Source: Nephrocerus scutellatus
Lineage: Eukaryota > Arthropoda > Insecta > Diptera > Pipunculidae
DNA length: 64,000 nucleotides
Assembly (NCBI GenBank): GCA_947095585.1
Contig: OX352764.1
Span: 75,130,816-75,194,815 of the forward strand
Direction: 5' to 3'
Shown: one piece after another, positions 34,713 to 45,899 of the stretch
Numbering within the stretch: position 1 is the first letter of the stretch
How the letters are laid out: each line of letters begins with the position of its first letter
The notes under the pieces: generated by a model
Seen by the model: the letters and a program-made list of their open reading frames with translations, nothing else
What the model was told of the DNA's origin: nothing
The model's database searches: none
Program-made: the position numbers and the translations under genes

Positions 34713-35791
34713 TACGAGGGTGGGTCAATAAGTCCCTATATAATAATATATATATAATAATATAATAATATAATATATAAAATATATAAAAATAAAAAAA
34801 GCTCGATACAATTCATCCAACGTTTTTGCAATTTTTATGCCCTCAAAATAATTAATACGATTTCTTGAGCCCCTCAAAATAAGCGTTTGATTCAGCGATG
34901 ACCTCTTCATTCAACCCAAATCTCTTACTTCCAAGCCATTTCCTCATGTTTGGAAACAAGAAATAGTCGCAAGGGCTAAATCTGGGAAATATGCTGGATG
35001 AGGGAGGTGTTTGAAGCCTAACTCATGCAATTTTACCATTGCGACTGCGGACTTGTGCGCCCGTGCGTTGTCTTGGTGAAAAATAACTTTTTCTTAGCCA
35101 CGTGCGGCCATTTTTGCTTCAAATCGGCTTGGCTCTGCGTAATATGCGCCGGTGATCGTTTTACCCTTTTCAAGGTATTCGATGTGAATAAAACCGCGCG
35201 CATCCCAAAAAACTGTCGCACCCACCTTGGCCTTCTTCGGCTTCGATTCACCAGGAGAAGTCCATTGTTTTGACTGTTCCTTGGTTTCTGGTGTGTTGTG
35301 GTGAATATAGGTTACGAAACGGCGCAAAACTGAGTCGATTTTTTCTGGAACATAGCCAAAAATACATTTGAAGGTGTCAAACGAATGCGTTTGTTGTCGA
35401 TTGTGTGGTGACCTCAATTGGGCGACCAGAACGTTCGGCATCACTTGTGCTTGAACGACCGCACCGAAATTGAGTAAACCAGTGGCGAATGGTTCCATTC
35501 GATGGTGAAGAGTCCCGACAATATTTGTCAAGCTTTTGTTTGGTGTGCGTGATAGTTTTTTCTCGCAAAAAATAGTGTTTAATGAGCACTCGAAATTCAC
35601 ACTTTTCCATTTTAACGAAAATGCTAGTAGGCGTCTATATAAAATGGCTGCCACAACAAAACTATTTGACAGATCTGTCTGAAAATTTGGGTGCGTTCTT
35701 TTAAAAGATGATTCTTGACAAAAAAATGATAAATTAAAGGTGACGACACAATTTGTGTTAATTTTCGGGGACTTATTGACCCAACCTCGTA
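34713..35791 (-). mobile_element. Internally deleted mariner with matching inverted repeats
   Basis: Ends are near-perfect inverted repeats, CGAGGGTGGGTCAATAAGTC on the left and its complement (GACTTATTGACCCAACCTCG) on the right, each flanked by TA. Length 1.08 kb instead of about 1.3 kb. It lies in the 13-kb intron between the DIP terminal and linker exons, in the same orientation as the host gene. The left end is followed by a TAATA-rich tract (34738-34795) that has replaced the end of the gene. Confidence 0.87.
34800..35610 (-). pseudogene. mariner transposase pseudogene with central deletion
   Basis: Starts MEKCEFRVLIKHYFLREKTI and reads through FRCGRSSTSDAERSGRPIEV, the mariner N-terminal helix-turn-helix. 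About 70-80 family residues are then missing; sequence resumes at the block before the first catalytic Asp (in another frame, VLRRFVTYIHHNTPETKEQS). The VDETW segment carrying that Asp is itself deleted (VTYIHH instead of VT-VDETW-IHH). Later blocks survive: GATVFWDARGFIHIEYLEKG, a stop at about 35092, VIFHQDNARAHKSA (second Asp), then a one-base frameshift just before the third Asp block (CDYFLFPNM). It is clearly non-functional. Confidence 0.87.
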
Positions 35792-36270
35792 AAACTAGTT
35801 TAAGTGCGGTCGTTGCTCTTCGTCCCATTGCCGCCTTCTCCCATATAACCATACATCAATCCTATTACCCCCATTTCCACATTTTCCACACCAACCTTCC
35901 CCAATCGGCACTAACAACGACAACCTCCCACCATCGACCCGCTCCGTCATCAACTAACCTAAGAACCACAATGATTGAAAACCTCACCAACCCATCTCCC
36001 GAAAAGTTTCTTACCATCATTATTAAACTCAGCTACCTTGAAAACTATGGAATCGACACTAATAATATGAAAAAAAGTACATTTGCACCATCTATCGGAC
36101 AAAAACTATACAGATAACATCCTCACGACCCATAGAACTTTTATATATTTAAATTTTTATGGAAATTGGTGCAGTAGTTCTGGACTTTATCATCTACGTA
36201 CAAACACGTCTCTTTTATATACTTATACATATATATATATAGATATATATATATATATTAATTGTGATTA
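35792..36270 (-). repeat. Family C repeat segment flanking the mariner (right), with TA-rich end
   Basis: Complement contains GTGTCGATTCCATAGTTTTC (near 36045). C/T-rich stretch 35850-35960. Ends GGAAATTGGTGCAGTAGTTC, then (TA)n at 36228-36259. The 125-codon ORF on the plus strand spans the mariner end and this repeat and is not a gene. Confidence 0.4.
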
Positions 36271-36274
36271 ATAA

Positions 36275-37110
36275 TAACTGATTGAAAACTTTTAAACTTT
36301 TTAAGTTATGGCACGATTGGAAAGTTGTACAATAATTTTTGGCCAGAATGCGCCGGTAAAGATGTCTAAAAGGAATTTTTACCGAATATCATCTAATGCA
36401 ATTACATACACTGAGGCTTGCCTTGACTTTGGATGATGCTTTAGTTTATTTGGGCTAAGAAGACAAGAGAAAATAACATTTCCATAATGTACTATAAAAC
36501 ATTAAAGAGGTAAAAAAACAAAACATAAACAAAACCACTTAGACGGAAGAATTAAATGAGATTTAATGAGGTTTTTCTCTAAGTAAAATAAAAGAAAACC
36601 CTTCAATCTTCTATTGATGGACAGTACTACGTGTAGTCGCAATTTTCATTGAGAAAAGTGTGAAGCTTTAAACAATATTTCCTTTACAACTAAAATGTTG
36701 GCGATAATTTTATGATATGTCAAGCAAGCGAATTATTGTCATTATTTGGAATTATTTGGAAAAAATAAGTTTTTTAAGTATTATTATTGAGTAATTTGTA
36801 ATGATTTTATTTAAGAAGAAAAAATAAAATAAATTCTAGTTTACACTAAGGGGTCTTAACATCATCGTAAAATACTTGAAAAATTAACATAAGATGTTCA
36901 CAATCCCCAATTCTCAACATAAAAATTTCAAGATGTTGTCGGCGACTATCCAAGTGTAATTCTAATTAATTTTAAAAGTATGTACTTATAACGCACTAAT
37001 TCAGGGAAACATGAAATGTAACGGCAAAAGTTAAAATAATTCTACTCTGGAAAAAGCCAAGCGTAAAATCATGAATAAAAAAAAAACAAATTTTAATTCT
37101 TCCAACTTAC
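36275..37110. other. Intronic DNA without recognised features
   Basis: AT-rich DNA beside the DIP linker exon. No repeat recognised. Confidence 0.5.
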
Positions 37111-37197
37111 CGCCACCATCTTTCCACTCTTCAACGCCATAGTCAGGCAACGGCAAAGCATTCGTGTCGTATTTATTCCTATTTGGTCGTTTTCCAT
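37111..37197 (-). CDS. DIP-theta: DIP exon h: linker after Ig3
   Basis: 87 nt, donor gtaagt, acceptor gcatctggaag. Reads DGKRPNRNKYDTNALPLPDY then GVEEWKDGG. The DYGVEEW block is what I remember of the post-Ig3 linker of Drosophila DIP-theta. The phase (2 in, 1 out) fits both the Ig3 exon and the terminal exon. The acceptor has a weak pyrimidine tract, and the frame stays open further upstream, so the exact 5' edge is less sure than the 3' edge. A further linker exon may exist in the 6.8-kb intron above it, but I could not find one. Confidence 0.82.
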
Positions 37198-39015
37198 CTT
37201 CCAGATGCAAATGACCATATACGAGTGTTTCCATAATAAGCAGGAAGAAATGACACCACGAATGGGTACCGAGAAAATTATTGAGAAAGGATCAAGCAAA
37301 AAGAAGAAAGAAAGAAAAAACAATATCAGTAATACCAATGGTAACAACATAAAGCTTTGCACTGAACTGGATAGAACAACAAAACAGAAAATATCGACCA
37401 TAGTTGGAATAATTCTCCTAGTTGAAGAGGGTCCCTACCTAAGCTACCCTACACTAGACAAATGTGAGAAGTAATAATGTTGTGATATTCACTGGATAGC
37501 GCAAAAATGAAACAGGGTGACAGCGTGCATATAGTTTGCTTTGTACTTCGTTGGTGTATTCGACAATTTCGTACCAAGGTATTTTATGTTTATTACTTTA
37601 ACTTAAGGGAAGGTTTATTTACAGGGAAATACATTAATACAATATGAGTCCAAAAATCGATAAAATTATCCTAAGGTGTATATCCTAAGCCGTATATATA
37701 CTTCTTTAGTACAATTGATTTTTAGTTATAAAAACTAAATTTGATATGGAAACTACATGACAATAAATCGTTTTAACCACTAATTTCAATTTAATGTAAT
37801 TAATAAAAAATAATTTTAAAAAAAGTATTTAAAAAAAATGTAATATGAATTTACTGAAGATTCCGCCCCCGACCGTAAAAAAAGTCGTATTTTGGCCACA
37901 CCTACATTTTTTTAAGAATGTACCAAATGGGATAAAAATTAAGGAACTGCTCTTAATTTATAAAGAAAAATTTTGCAGAGACGATAAAAATGACACTAAA
38001 ATTTTAGATCATTATCTTTGATTTTTTTATAATTAGAATGGCACACTTTGGTCCAGAAATTTTGTCATCGTCTAAAAAATGGAAAGGAAACGAAATATAA
38101 ACCTAAGTCAACAAGGGTCCAACACAAACAGTTTTCATCAATTTCACTTGCATATTGTAAATAATATTAATAATTAATTTTTGTTTCAAAAAGAACAAGT
38201 CTAGTGCATGTTTGATTTCTTTCATTGCCTTAGACTATTCCCCTATGCCTTTCATTGCCACAACCTGTGCTACTGTGCTACAACTATTTCGAAACGACAT
38301 AAATTCGCTCTTAACATTAACTACAACCATCCACTCTATTTTTACGGAACACGGACACGGTTTTGCGAGTTTTTTTGCCTTATTGTTGATTTAAATTTGT
38401 GGATGCCCGTGAATGTATTTTTGTAGTATTCCCTATTTCACACTTTCTCTTCTATTGTAAGTTTGTAAGTTTGTCTATTTCCCATGCGATATCCGACACC
38501 GCTTTCTCGTAATATATAAAATAAATTCCATTCTGCTCGTTATTTTTGTTCTTTTCTGCTTTACAATATAGTAAATTTAAAATTAAAGAATTGTTTTTAA
38601 GTAGTTACGTTTATCTTTTCTCTTCACATATTTATTTCAGTCTTCGTTTATTATCTCTGCACACCCTCATTATGAAGGAGATTCTTCTATAATTGACAAG
38701 GAAGAATTAGCTAAAGTTAGAGAACATCACGTAAATGTCTCGACTTTTGCCACTCGTGATAGCGCGAGAAGATTGAATTTTGTTGCTGAATGCCACACAA
38801 TTTTTTCCATTTGAGACAAGGATATATTTGCATGGCATAAATGAAATCAAAAAAGTCGTTAAAATAATCAACGACATTAATTTTTTAATTGCATTTGTTC
38901 CATTATAGTGTTAGTTCTTAACTTTTGAGTTTTTACATTATTCAGATCGAGGCCGAATGAACTGAATGAAAACGCGAAAAACTAAACAGGAGATAAGACA
39001 TACCACATTTTCTGT
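37198..39015. other. Intronic DNA without recognised features
   Basis: Start of the 6.8-kb intron between DIP exons g and h. AT-rich; ORFs of 60-89 codons carry no domain. I searched by eye for an extra DIP linker exon here and did not find one. Confidence 0.5.
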
Positions 39016-39019
39016 TACG

Positions 39020-39300
39020 AATTTATTGACACTAGCTGTTTCCGGGCGCTTCACTACCCGCACAACTAAACTTCTGCCACCAGTCCGCCCTGGCCACTGA
39101 CCAATACAAAAATCTATGGGAAAAAGGCACTCTAAGTTTTTTTAATTTTTAAATTTTCTAGGCAACTTTTCCTATTTTTCTTATTTCTATAACCTTACCC
39201 ATTCTATTACGAACATTTTTTTTAAAAATGAGCCAATACGGTTGAGCCGTTTAGCCGTGAAAACGTAACAGATAGACAGAGTTACTTTCACATTTAAAAT
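39020..39300 (+). repeat. Transposon tail (family B)
   Basis: CTAGCTGTTTCCGGGCGCTT and CACTACCCGC at the start, GAGCCAATACGGTTGAGCCG and TTTAGCCGTGAAAACGTAAC, then AGATAGACAGAGTTACTTTC at the end, a widespread insect repeat ending. Related to 520-715 and 53490-53725. Confidence 0.45.
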
Positions 39301-40190
39301 ATTTTCTATTCGAAATCAAGTTGGACGAGACAAAATTAGTCTTAACTTTTTCATTTGCTAAACTTTGTATATATATTTTTTAAGTTTCCTGATTTATGTC
39401 AATTATATCGAAGAATAAAGAATGTTTGTGTTAAAAAAATCTGGTTTTTGTTGAAATAACGATAGTTTATAGAAGGAACCATGTGGGGTCATACACGATC
39501 ACTGAGCGGTATTCTGCATCAACTGCAGAGCATTTCTAATGGGTATAGAAGGGGTGCTGCAGAAATACGATTACACAATCACTAAATCCCAAGTCGGGTG
39601 AGTTGTAAAAGGTGTTATGTTGGTCGCCTCTGTTTCTTATTTTTTATTTTAAATGGCCAATTCAGTATGAACTCAAAGATATCGGGAGTTTGGGGGTGCA
39701 AACTTACCGCTAATTTTTATTTATAGTTTGATTAAAATCTTTTTTATCTTTACATTACAAAAAAAATAAAAAATATAACCAGGACATTGAAGCATTGCTT
39801 ATCAAAGTCATAACATATAATTACATTATAACATAATTATCACACCTAAGCTCAGGTGGGAATTATCCACTTTAAATCAGGTGGGAAACATCAAAACTTA
39901 TTAAGAATTATAAAAAAAAATAAGTTGATATGGCTTTTGTTCATACCTAAGCTCCTGTTGAACATAGAATCGTACACGACTGCAGTTGTTGGTGCAAGAA
40001 TTTCTGAAAATTAAAAAAAAGTCTATTTATTTACATTCGAAAAGTTATTTTTATATTATTTTTAAGCTTTTTTATCATTAATTCATTAATTATCATTAAT
40101 TATTATTCAATTAATTAAATATTTAATATCAAAATACATATATATATAAATACATTTACATACATACATCATATTTATATCATATATATA
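39301..40190. other. Intronic DNA without recognised features
   Basis: AT-rich, ending in a TA/CATA-rich stretch (40130-40195) that abuts the LOA-like element. Confidence 0.5.
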
Positions 40191-40194
40191 TATT

Positions 40195-42175
40195 TAGACC
40201 TATCCTACAGACCAATAAGTCTAACATCATTTGTCCTCAAAATTATGGAGAGACTCATTGATGTTCATATTAGAGCTCGGCTAGATACTATTAGCCCTCT
40301 ACACTCAAGTTAGTTCGCATATAGGAAAGGAAAAAGTACAGAGGGTGCTCTTTACTATCTAGTTAAAAAGACAGAAGGGGCTTTTCGCTCAAAGAAAATA
40401 GCTCTGTGTGCTTTCCTTGATATTGAGGGTGCGTTCGATAACACTGGCTACGACACAATAACAAGAGCAATCAGTAACAGAGGGACCGAGGGTTCGACCA
40501 ACCAATGGATTAGGCCCATGCTGGAAATTCGAGTCATTACATCATCCTCAGGGGGAATGTCTGTGTCGATGACTGCAGCTAAGGAATGCCCGCAAGTAGG
40601 CGTACTCTTCCCCCTTCTATGGTCACTCTTCATAGACAACTTTCTAGCCGATCTGGATAGATCAGGCTACATCGCCATTGGTTATGCTGACGATTTGGCG
40701 ATCATAACTAGTGGTTAGTACAACACGACCATAACAAATGTCATACAAGGTGCGTTACTTCACGTCTTAGAATAGTGCAATAGAGAGGATCATTCCATCA
40801 ATACTTGCGAAACCGTTTTAGTGCCTTTCACGAAACGTAGATTGTCCGATATGGGACCTTTCACCTTAAAGAGCTTTACGTTAGGGTATTCCAATAAGGT
40901 CAAATATCTCGGAGTCATCCTTGATAATCGACTTAACTGGAATTCTCACATTAACTCAGCCATTGAACGTGCCACTAGAGACCTGTGGGCCGCTGCGGCA
41001 GAACTTGGGGTCTTAATCCCAAAATGATACATTGGATGTATACCATGATGGTGAGACCAATTATCACGTACGCGGCCATCATATGGTGGTCTACAGTTCT
41101 TGAAAGGACAACGGTAATTAAGCTTCAGAAGCTACAAACAATTGCCTGTCTAGGTATAACGGGTGCTATGCGCACCCGCCCTACGACTACATTAGAAGCT
41201 GCTGTCAGGCTCTCTGCCAATCTTCATTAAAAAACCGGCCGCTAGATGTGCTATCAAGCTGCAACTAGAATATGGGTACAAACAAGGGGACAATGTGGGA
41301 CACATGAAAGTTCAAGACTCAATTCCTGAAAGAGACATGTTTTGCACTATCCCGGACAACATATCCAGGGAGTACTGTTTCGGCAGGTAATTTGAGGTAA
41401 AAATATTGGACCGAGCAATCTGGTCTAATAGGGCTCCAGCACTGGACAAAAAAGGTCTGGTCTGGTACACAGACGGATCGAAGATGGATTCTGGAGTTGG
41501 CGGTGGGGTATTCGGACCCAACACCAAGGTCTCAATACCAATGGGTAAGAGTCCCATTGTTTTTTAAGCAGTACTCCATGCCATTGAGGTCTGCGTTAGG
41601 ATAAACCTTAGTAAGGGTATTATAGGCGCTACGATTTATATCTTTTCAGATAGTCAGGCAGCATTGAAAGAGCTATCGTCCAACATAGTAGACTCTAAAT
41701 CAGTTAAATGCTGCTACGATGCACTACAATCCCTGTCAAGGCTCAGTAGGGATAAACTCGGTTGTGTCCCTGGTCATCAGGGCGTTGCGGGCAACGAACA
41801 GGCCTTTCTCCTATAAGGAAATTCTTGATCTGGACAAGGATAGCATCAGAAAGCTAGTGAGGTTTCTCATAGGTCACTGTGGCTTGCGATATCACCTTTA
41901 CAAAATCAATCTGGGCTTAAAAACGGAATGTAGGTTCTGTTTGGAGGAGAACGAAACATCCGAGCACATTCTCTGTGACTGTCCAGGTTTAATCTCTGGT
42001 TAAGGAGACATATTTTCCACAAAGCATTATGTTCGTCGGCGGATATGCGTACTTCTACCATTAAGGACTTACTAGCTTCCAAATGAAGGATAGTATGTCC
42101 TTAGAGGTAGAATTACGCATATCTTAGATTAGTTACACCCTAATATACAATAGATCTTTTTAGGTCGCAGTGTCA
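40195..42175 (+). mobile_element. LOA/I-like non-LTR retrotransposon, 5'-truncated
   Basis: Starts inside RT at YRPISLTSFVLKIMERLIDV. RT motifs: CAFLDIEGAFDN (motif A), KECPQVGVLFPLLWSLFIDN (motif B, altered from GCPQGGVLSP), IGYADDLAIITSG (catalytic YADD kept, near 40690), KVKYLGVILDNRLNWNSHIN, then MIHWMYTMMVRPIITYAAII. RNase H follows (GLVWYTDGSKMDSGVGGGVF near 41470, FSDSQAALKEL near 41650), then a zinc knuckle (CRFCLEENETSEHILCDCPG). Stops and shifts break it (40310, 40715, 41027, 41228, 41565). It ends near a GGTCGCAGTG motif also found at the end of the 50370 element. Confidence 0.82.
41450..42003 (+). pseudogene. RNase H and zinc-knuckle segment of the LOA/I-like element
   Basis: WYTDGSK carries the first RNase H Asp and FSDSQAALKEL a later one. 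The region between is broken by a stop near 41565, and a shift occurs near 41760 just after the RNase H active-site region. The final open piece (41719-42003) ends with a CCHC knuckle. In the live element RNase H would degrade the RNA of the RNA-DNA hybrid. Confidence 0.7.
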
Positions 42176-42533
42176 GGCAACTTGGCTAGGGTTTATTACA
42201 AAAAGACAAGGCTTAACCGAAATGTTTGTTATAACGGAATAGAAAGAAAGATGACTATACTTAATTCCAAAAACAGAAACAAAGCAATCCAAATAAAGTT
42301 GAAATATCCCAAGTTAAAAAGAAACAACAAATGGTACGGCACTTCTCTTCCAGAAGTATTGCTGCAGAATGCTATAAAGAATTAGAGGATATAAAATTAT
42401 GACAATACAAAATACATAAAACATTTTTCTGAATTTCATTACATAAAAACTTTTATTCCTACATCAAATACAAATTGCCTACAAAACAATGACACCCATA
42501 TTCACATATTCATATTCACCCATACAAATTTTA

Positions 42534-43892
42534 TAAAAAAAGTTCCCGATTTTCTTTAAATTTTATACGCATGTTATCTCCGATGGACAAAACTTCTTGT
42601 AAAATTTTTGAAGCGATCGGGCCCCGGGGACGGGGGGCTCCCATACAATTTTTTTTTTAATTATTATTTTTTAACGCATTTCCTAAAGCCCGATTTTTCT
42701 AAAATTTTGTACACATGTGTATTTCCGGTGACAATACTTTCTTTTAAAATTTGGAACTGATCGGGCCCCGGGTTCGTGGGGCTCCCATACAAATTTAAAA
42801 TAAAAATTACCCGATTTTTTTTTTCAAATTTTATACACATGTGTGTATACCCAATGAACGATACTTTTCTAAAATTTGGTAGTGATCGTGCCCCGGGTTC
42901 GGCCGCAAGGCCTTTATACTTTTTTTTCAATATCATATAGTGGCATCAGATACAATTGTACTTTAATGACTGTGTGCTGTGTGTGCTGCGCAGTTGGCTG
43001 CGCTTTATTGTAGGAGAAAATCATCGAAAGAGACATTTGACATCAGATGTTAAATTTAAAAATGCTCAGATCATTTAATTCTGAGCACTTAGAGCACGCA
43101 CATACTCTGAGCAAATAAGAAACACGAGCATTTTTCTTGAGAACTCTTTGACTGCTCTGAACTAATTTATGAAAACGCCAAATGACAGAATATTGTGAAA
43201 ACTTGTTGTTCTATCTGTAAGTTGATATCGACAACAAAAAACGACTTCAATAAAAATACAATTCAGTAAATAAGTAAGTTGAATTAAGCATAAAACATTT
43301 ATGTCTCGTTTCATTTGCTGGGTTCATTTGTGCGTGAGCTAAGGTTTCTCTCTCTCTCTCTCCACCACCAGAATCAAGCAGCGCAGCCGACTGCGCAGCA
43401 CACACCGCACACAGTCATTAATGTACGATGGTATCTGATGCCACTATATGATATTTAAAAAAATGTATAAGGGCCTTGCGGCCGAGCCCGTGGCACGATC
43501 ACTACCAAAATCGGGTAACTTTTATTTTAAATTTGTATGGGAGCCCCACGAACCCGGGGCCCAATCAGTTCTTAATTTTAAAAGAAAGTATTGTCACCGG
43601 AAATACACATGTGTACAAAATTTTAGAAAAACCGGGCTTTGGGAAATGTGTTAAAAATGATAATTAAAAAAAAATTGTATGGGAGCTCCCCGACCCCGGG
43701 GCCCGATCGCTTCAAAAATTTTACAAGAAGTTTTGTCCATCGGAGATAACATGCGTATAAAATTTGAAGAAAATCGGGAACTTTTTTCATAAAAAAATAA
43801 AACATGAACAAGGATCGAGAGGCTCTCATATCAATTTCTGCGATTAGAGAATTTAGATGAACAATTTTAATTTTTATGGGTTGTTTTTTTTT
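42534..43892. repeat. Family A palindrome: two inverted arms around a 355-bp spacer
   Basis: Left arm 42534 to about 43010 and right arm about 43376 to 43792 are inverted copies. Each holds family A units, then TGGCATCAGATAC, CACACAG-type sequence and the GC core TGCGCAGTTGGCTGCG. A roughly 60-bp difference is explained by a missing part of one unit in the right arm. The spacer (43017-43372) is the unique segment of the 31030 element, inverted relative to that copy. The right side ends with the left terminus TTTTTATGGGTTGTTTTTTT at 43874-43892, about 95 bp from the DIP Ig3 exon. Confidence 0.8.
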
Positions 43893-43984
43893 TCTATTAT
43901 AATTAAATTATTATTATTTTTAACGTTAATACAGTTAATAATGTGTATAATCAAAGAATTAATTAATTTTATTTGGATACTCAC

Positions 43985-44149
43985 CATCAAGTTTTATAAC
44001 TCCATCGGTTTCGCCCAAAGAATTTTTTGCAACGCACCGATACGAACCGAAATCGTTTGCACTAACGTTACGAATTTTCAATCTCATATATTTGCTATAT
44101 CCATTTACCGTAGAGGTAGTTTCGAATTTATCACCGGCACGTGATGTAT
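43985..44149 (-). CDS. DIP-theta: DIP exon g: second half of Ig3
   Basis: 165 nt, acceptor tcatcacag, donor gtgagt. Reads DTSRAGDKFETTSTVNGYSK, YMRLKIRNVSANDFGSYRC and VAKNSLGETDGVIKLD. NDFGSYRCVAKNSLGETDG is the Ig3 F-strand motif with the closing cysteine. Enters with two bases and exits with one. It sits immediately 3' (in + coordinates) of a family A terminal sequence ending near 43892, so a repeat has inserted within about 100 bp of the donor site without disturbing it. Confidence 0.95.
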
Positions 44150-44900
44150 CTGTGATGAAATAATTTAAAGGAAGAGAGAAATATTGAAAAGACAGTTTTT
44201 AAGATTAAGTATAAGGATGTAATATATTATTTAAAAATTTCTTAACAAAGAAACGAAAGATGATGCACTGAGTCCTGATTTCTTTGCTTAAAAACTTTGG
44301 TCGTTTAAAATACAACACATAACCACAAACTACAATTATTAAACTTTGGTTTACGTACTAATCGTAGCTTTGTTGGACTTTTCCCCAAAGACAGTAAGCA
44401 TAAAATTTAGTGGTGAAAGTTTTCCCCATTAATTGGTGTGGTATTCGGAAATTTGGAATATTAGTATTATTTGTTCTGAAAAATTAGAATGTGAGTTTTT
44501 TCTATATTTTTGTTCATAGTTTGGTATTTTGGAATATTTCATATCATATGGTGCATGGCAAGCATATCAAGTCATATAAATGTCACATTAGCACGCGAAG
44601 GTTTTTGTTATTAGTGTTTTGTGTGGATGTATAATAGAGAAAGTAGAATCATTTAAGGTACTTCTTTTATTGAACAAACAAATTTTGTTTTGTTTTCACA
44701 TTTCTTTTAATTCTCGTGCGTAATTTATATTATGGTGCCTCATAGTCATGTGGGCACCAGAATGTTCTATACCGTTGAGAATAAGAACTTTAAATGTTGA
44801 TTTTAAGTTTCATACGATCAATAATTTAGATTTTAGATCCTTAGTTTGCCCTCACAGATTAGAAGAATTTAATACTTCATTTAATGAATAAATAATGAAT
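44150..44900. other. Intronic DNA without recognised features
   Basis: AT-rich stretch next to the DIP Ig3 exon; nothing recognised. Confidence 0.5.
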
Positions 44901-44901
44901 A

Positions 44902-45892
44902 TATATACACAGGGTGTATCCGTTAAGGTGGCAAATACTTAAAGGGGTGATTCCTTGGTTAATTTCGTGAAAAAAATCGTATTGGCGGGGGGGGGTCTAT
45001 TTTCACCCTCTGCAGTGTACGTAGCGTTTTAAAACAGAGATGCGTACTTTTGAACTTACATCCATTCACACCCTGTAACTCTTGAAAGCTTCTGGCTAGA
45101 AGGTCACTGTTACTCTATTTTGATTGAAAATAAAATCTTTAAGGTGAAAAAAATGTAAATTTTTTAAATATTAATGCCACTTACCACTTCACTCCAGTGC
45201 ATAATCTGCTTAAAACGGACTTGCCCAGAAGGACCTAGTTTTGTGAGTGGACAAATGAAATTGGTGGTGAAAATGGACACATGAAAATGGAGTCCACTGA
45301 CTGCATTTCACGAAACAAACGTTTTGGTAAATACAATTTAAACAAATTTTTTTGATTTTAACGACGGTATGGCTTGAACAATTTAAAAAATGTACATTTT
45401 TTGATCTTGAAAATTAATTGTTCTTTCAAGAAAGACCTATAGTAAGATTATAGCTGGAAGCGTTCAAGAGTTATAGGGTGTGAAGTCAATTAAGATCAAA
45501 AGTACGTTTTCATTCATTTCACAAACTTTCAATTTAAATCCTGTTCCTGTTGACCTATTGCATAAATGTTATGAAGTGAAGTTGTAGAAAATTTAATGGC
45601 CTTTAGTACTGCATTTGTCAAAAAAAATTATCTGAGAGCATTTTTTGAAATAATCGCGTTTGAAAATACATTTTTTTTTTAATTTGACGACGTTTATATC
45701 GGTAATGGTTTTCAGAATATAAAAAAATTTACATCTTGTATTTAGAAGCGTTAAAGAGTTACAGGGTGTAAAGGGGTACGCCACAAGGGGAGAAAATAGA
45801 CTCCCCCTCCCATACGATTTTTTTCACGAAATTAGCCAAGGAATTACCCATTTAAGTATTTTCCACCTTAACAGATACACCCTGTATATACA
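44902..45892. mobile_element. hAT-type non-autonomous inverted-repeat element with 8-bp target duplication
   Basis: Identical octamers TATATACA at 44902-44909 and 45885-45892 flank an element that begins CAGGGTGTATCCGTTAAGG and ends with the complement of CAGGGTGTATCTGTTAAGG. The terminal arms pair for about 110 bp (through ATACTTAAA, GATTCCTTGG-like, TTTCGTGAAAAAAATCGTAT and GTCTATTTTC). An 8-bp duplication with CAGGG...CCCTG ends is the hAT signature. There is no transposase ORF. Inside, a second motif (CACACCCTGTAACTCTTGAA) occurs three times, once forward (about 45068) and twice inverted (about 45450-45490 and 45745-45775). The octamer is low complexity, which slightly weakens the case. 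Confidence 0.82.
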
Positions 45893-45899
45893 GTTGTAG

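Noticed and set aside
35094..35852. 252-codon ORF on the minus strand read as one protein
   Set aside because: Only its last third matches mariner transposase; the first part is flank and N-terminal region in the wrong frame.
35740..36117. 125-codon ORF on the plus strand
   Set aside because: It runs from the mariner inverted repeat into a family C repeat, so it cannot be a native gene.
37198..43984. An extra DIP linker exon between Ig3 and the DYGVEEW exon
   Set aside because: Memory of the Drosophila protein suggests extra linker residues, but I found no splice-bounded, phase-matched ORF, and the exons already join in phase.
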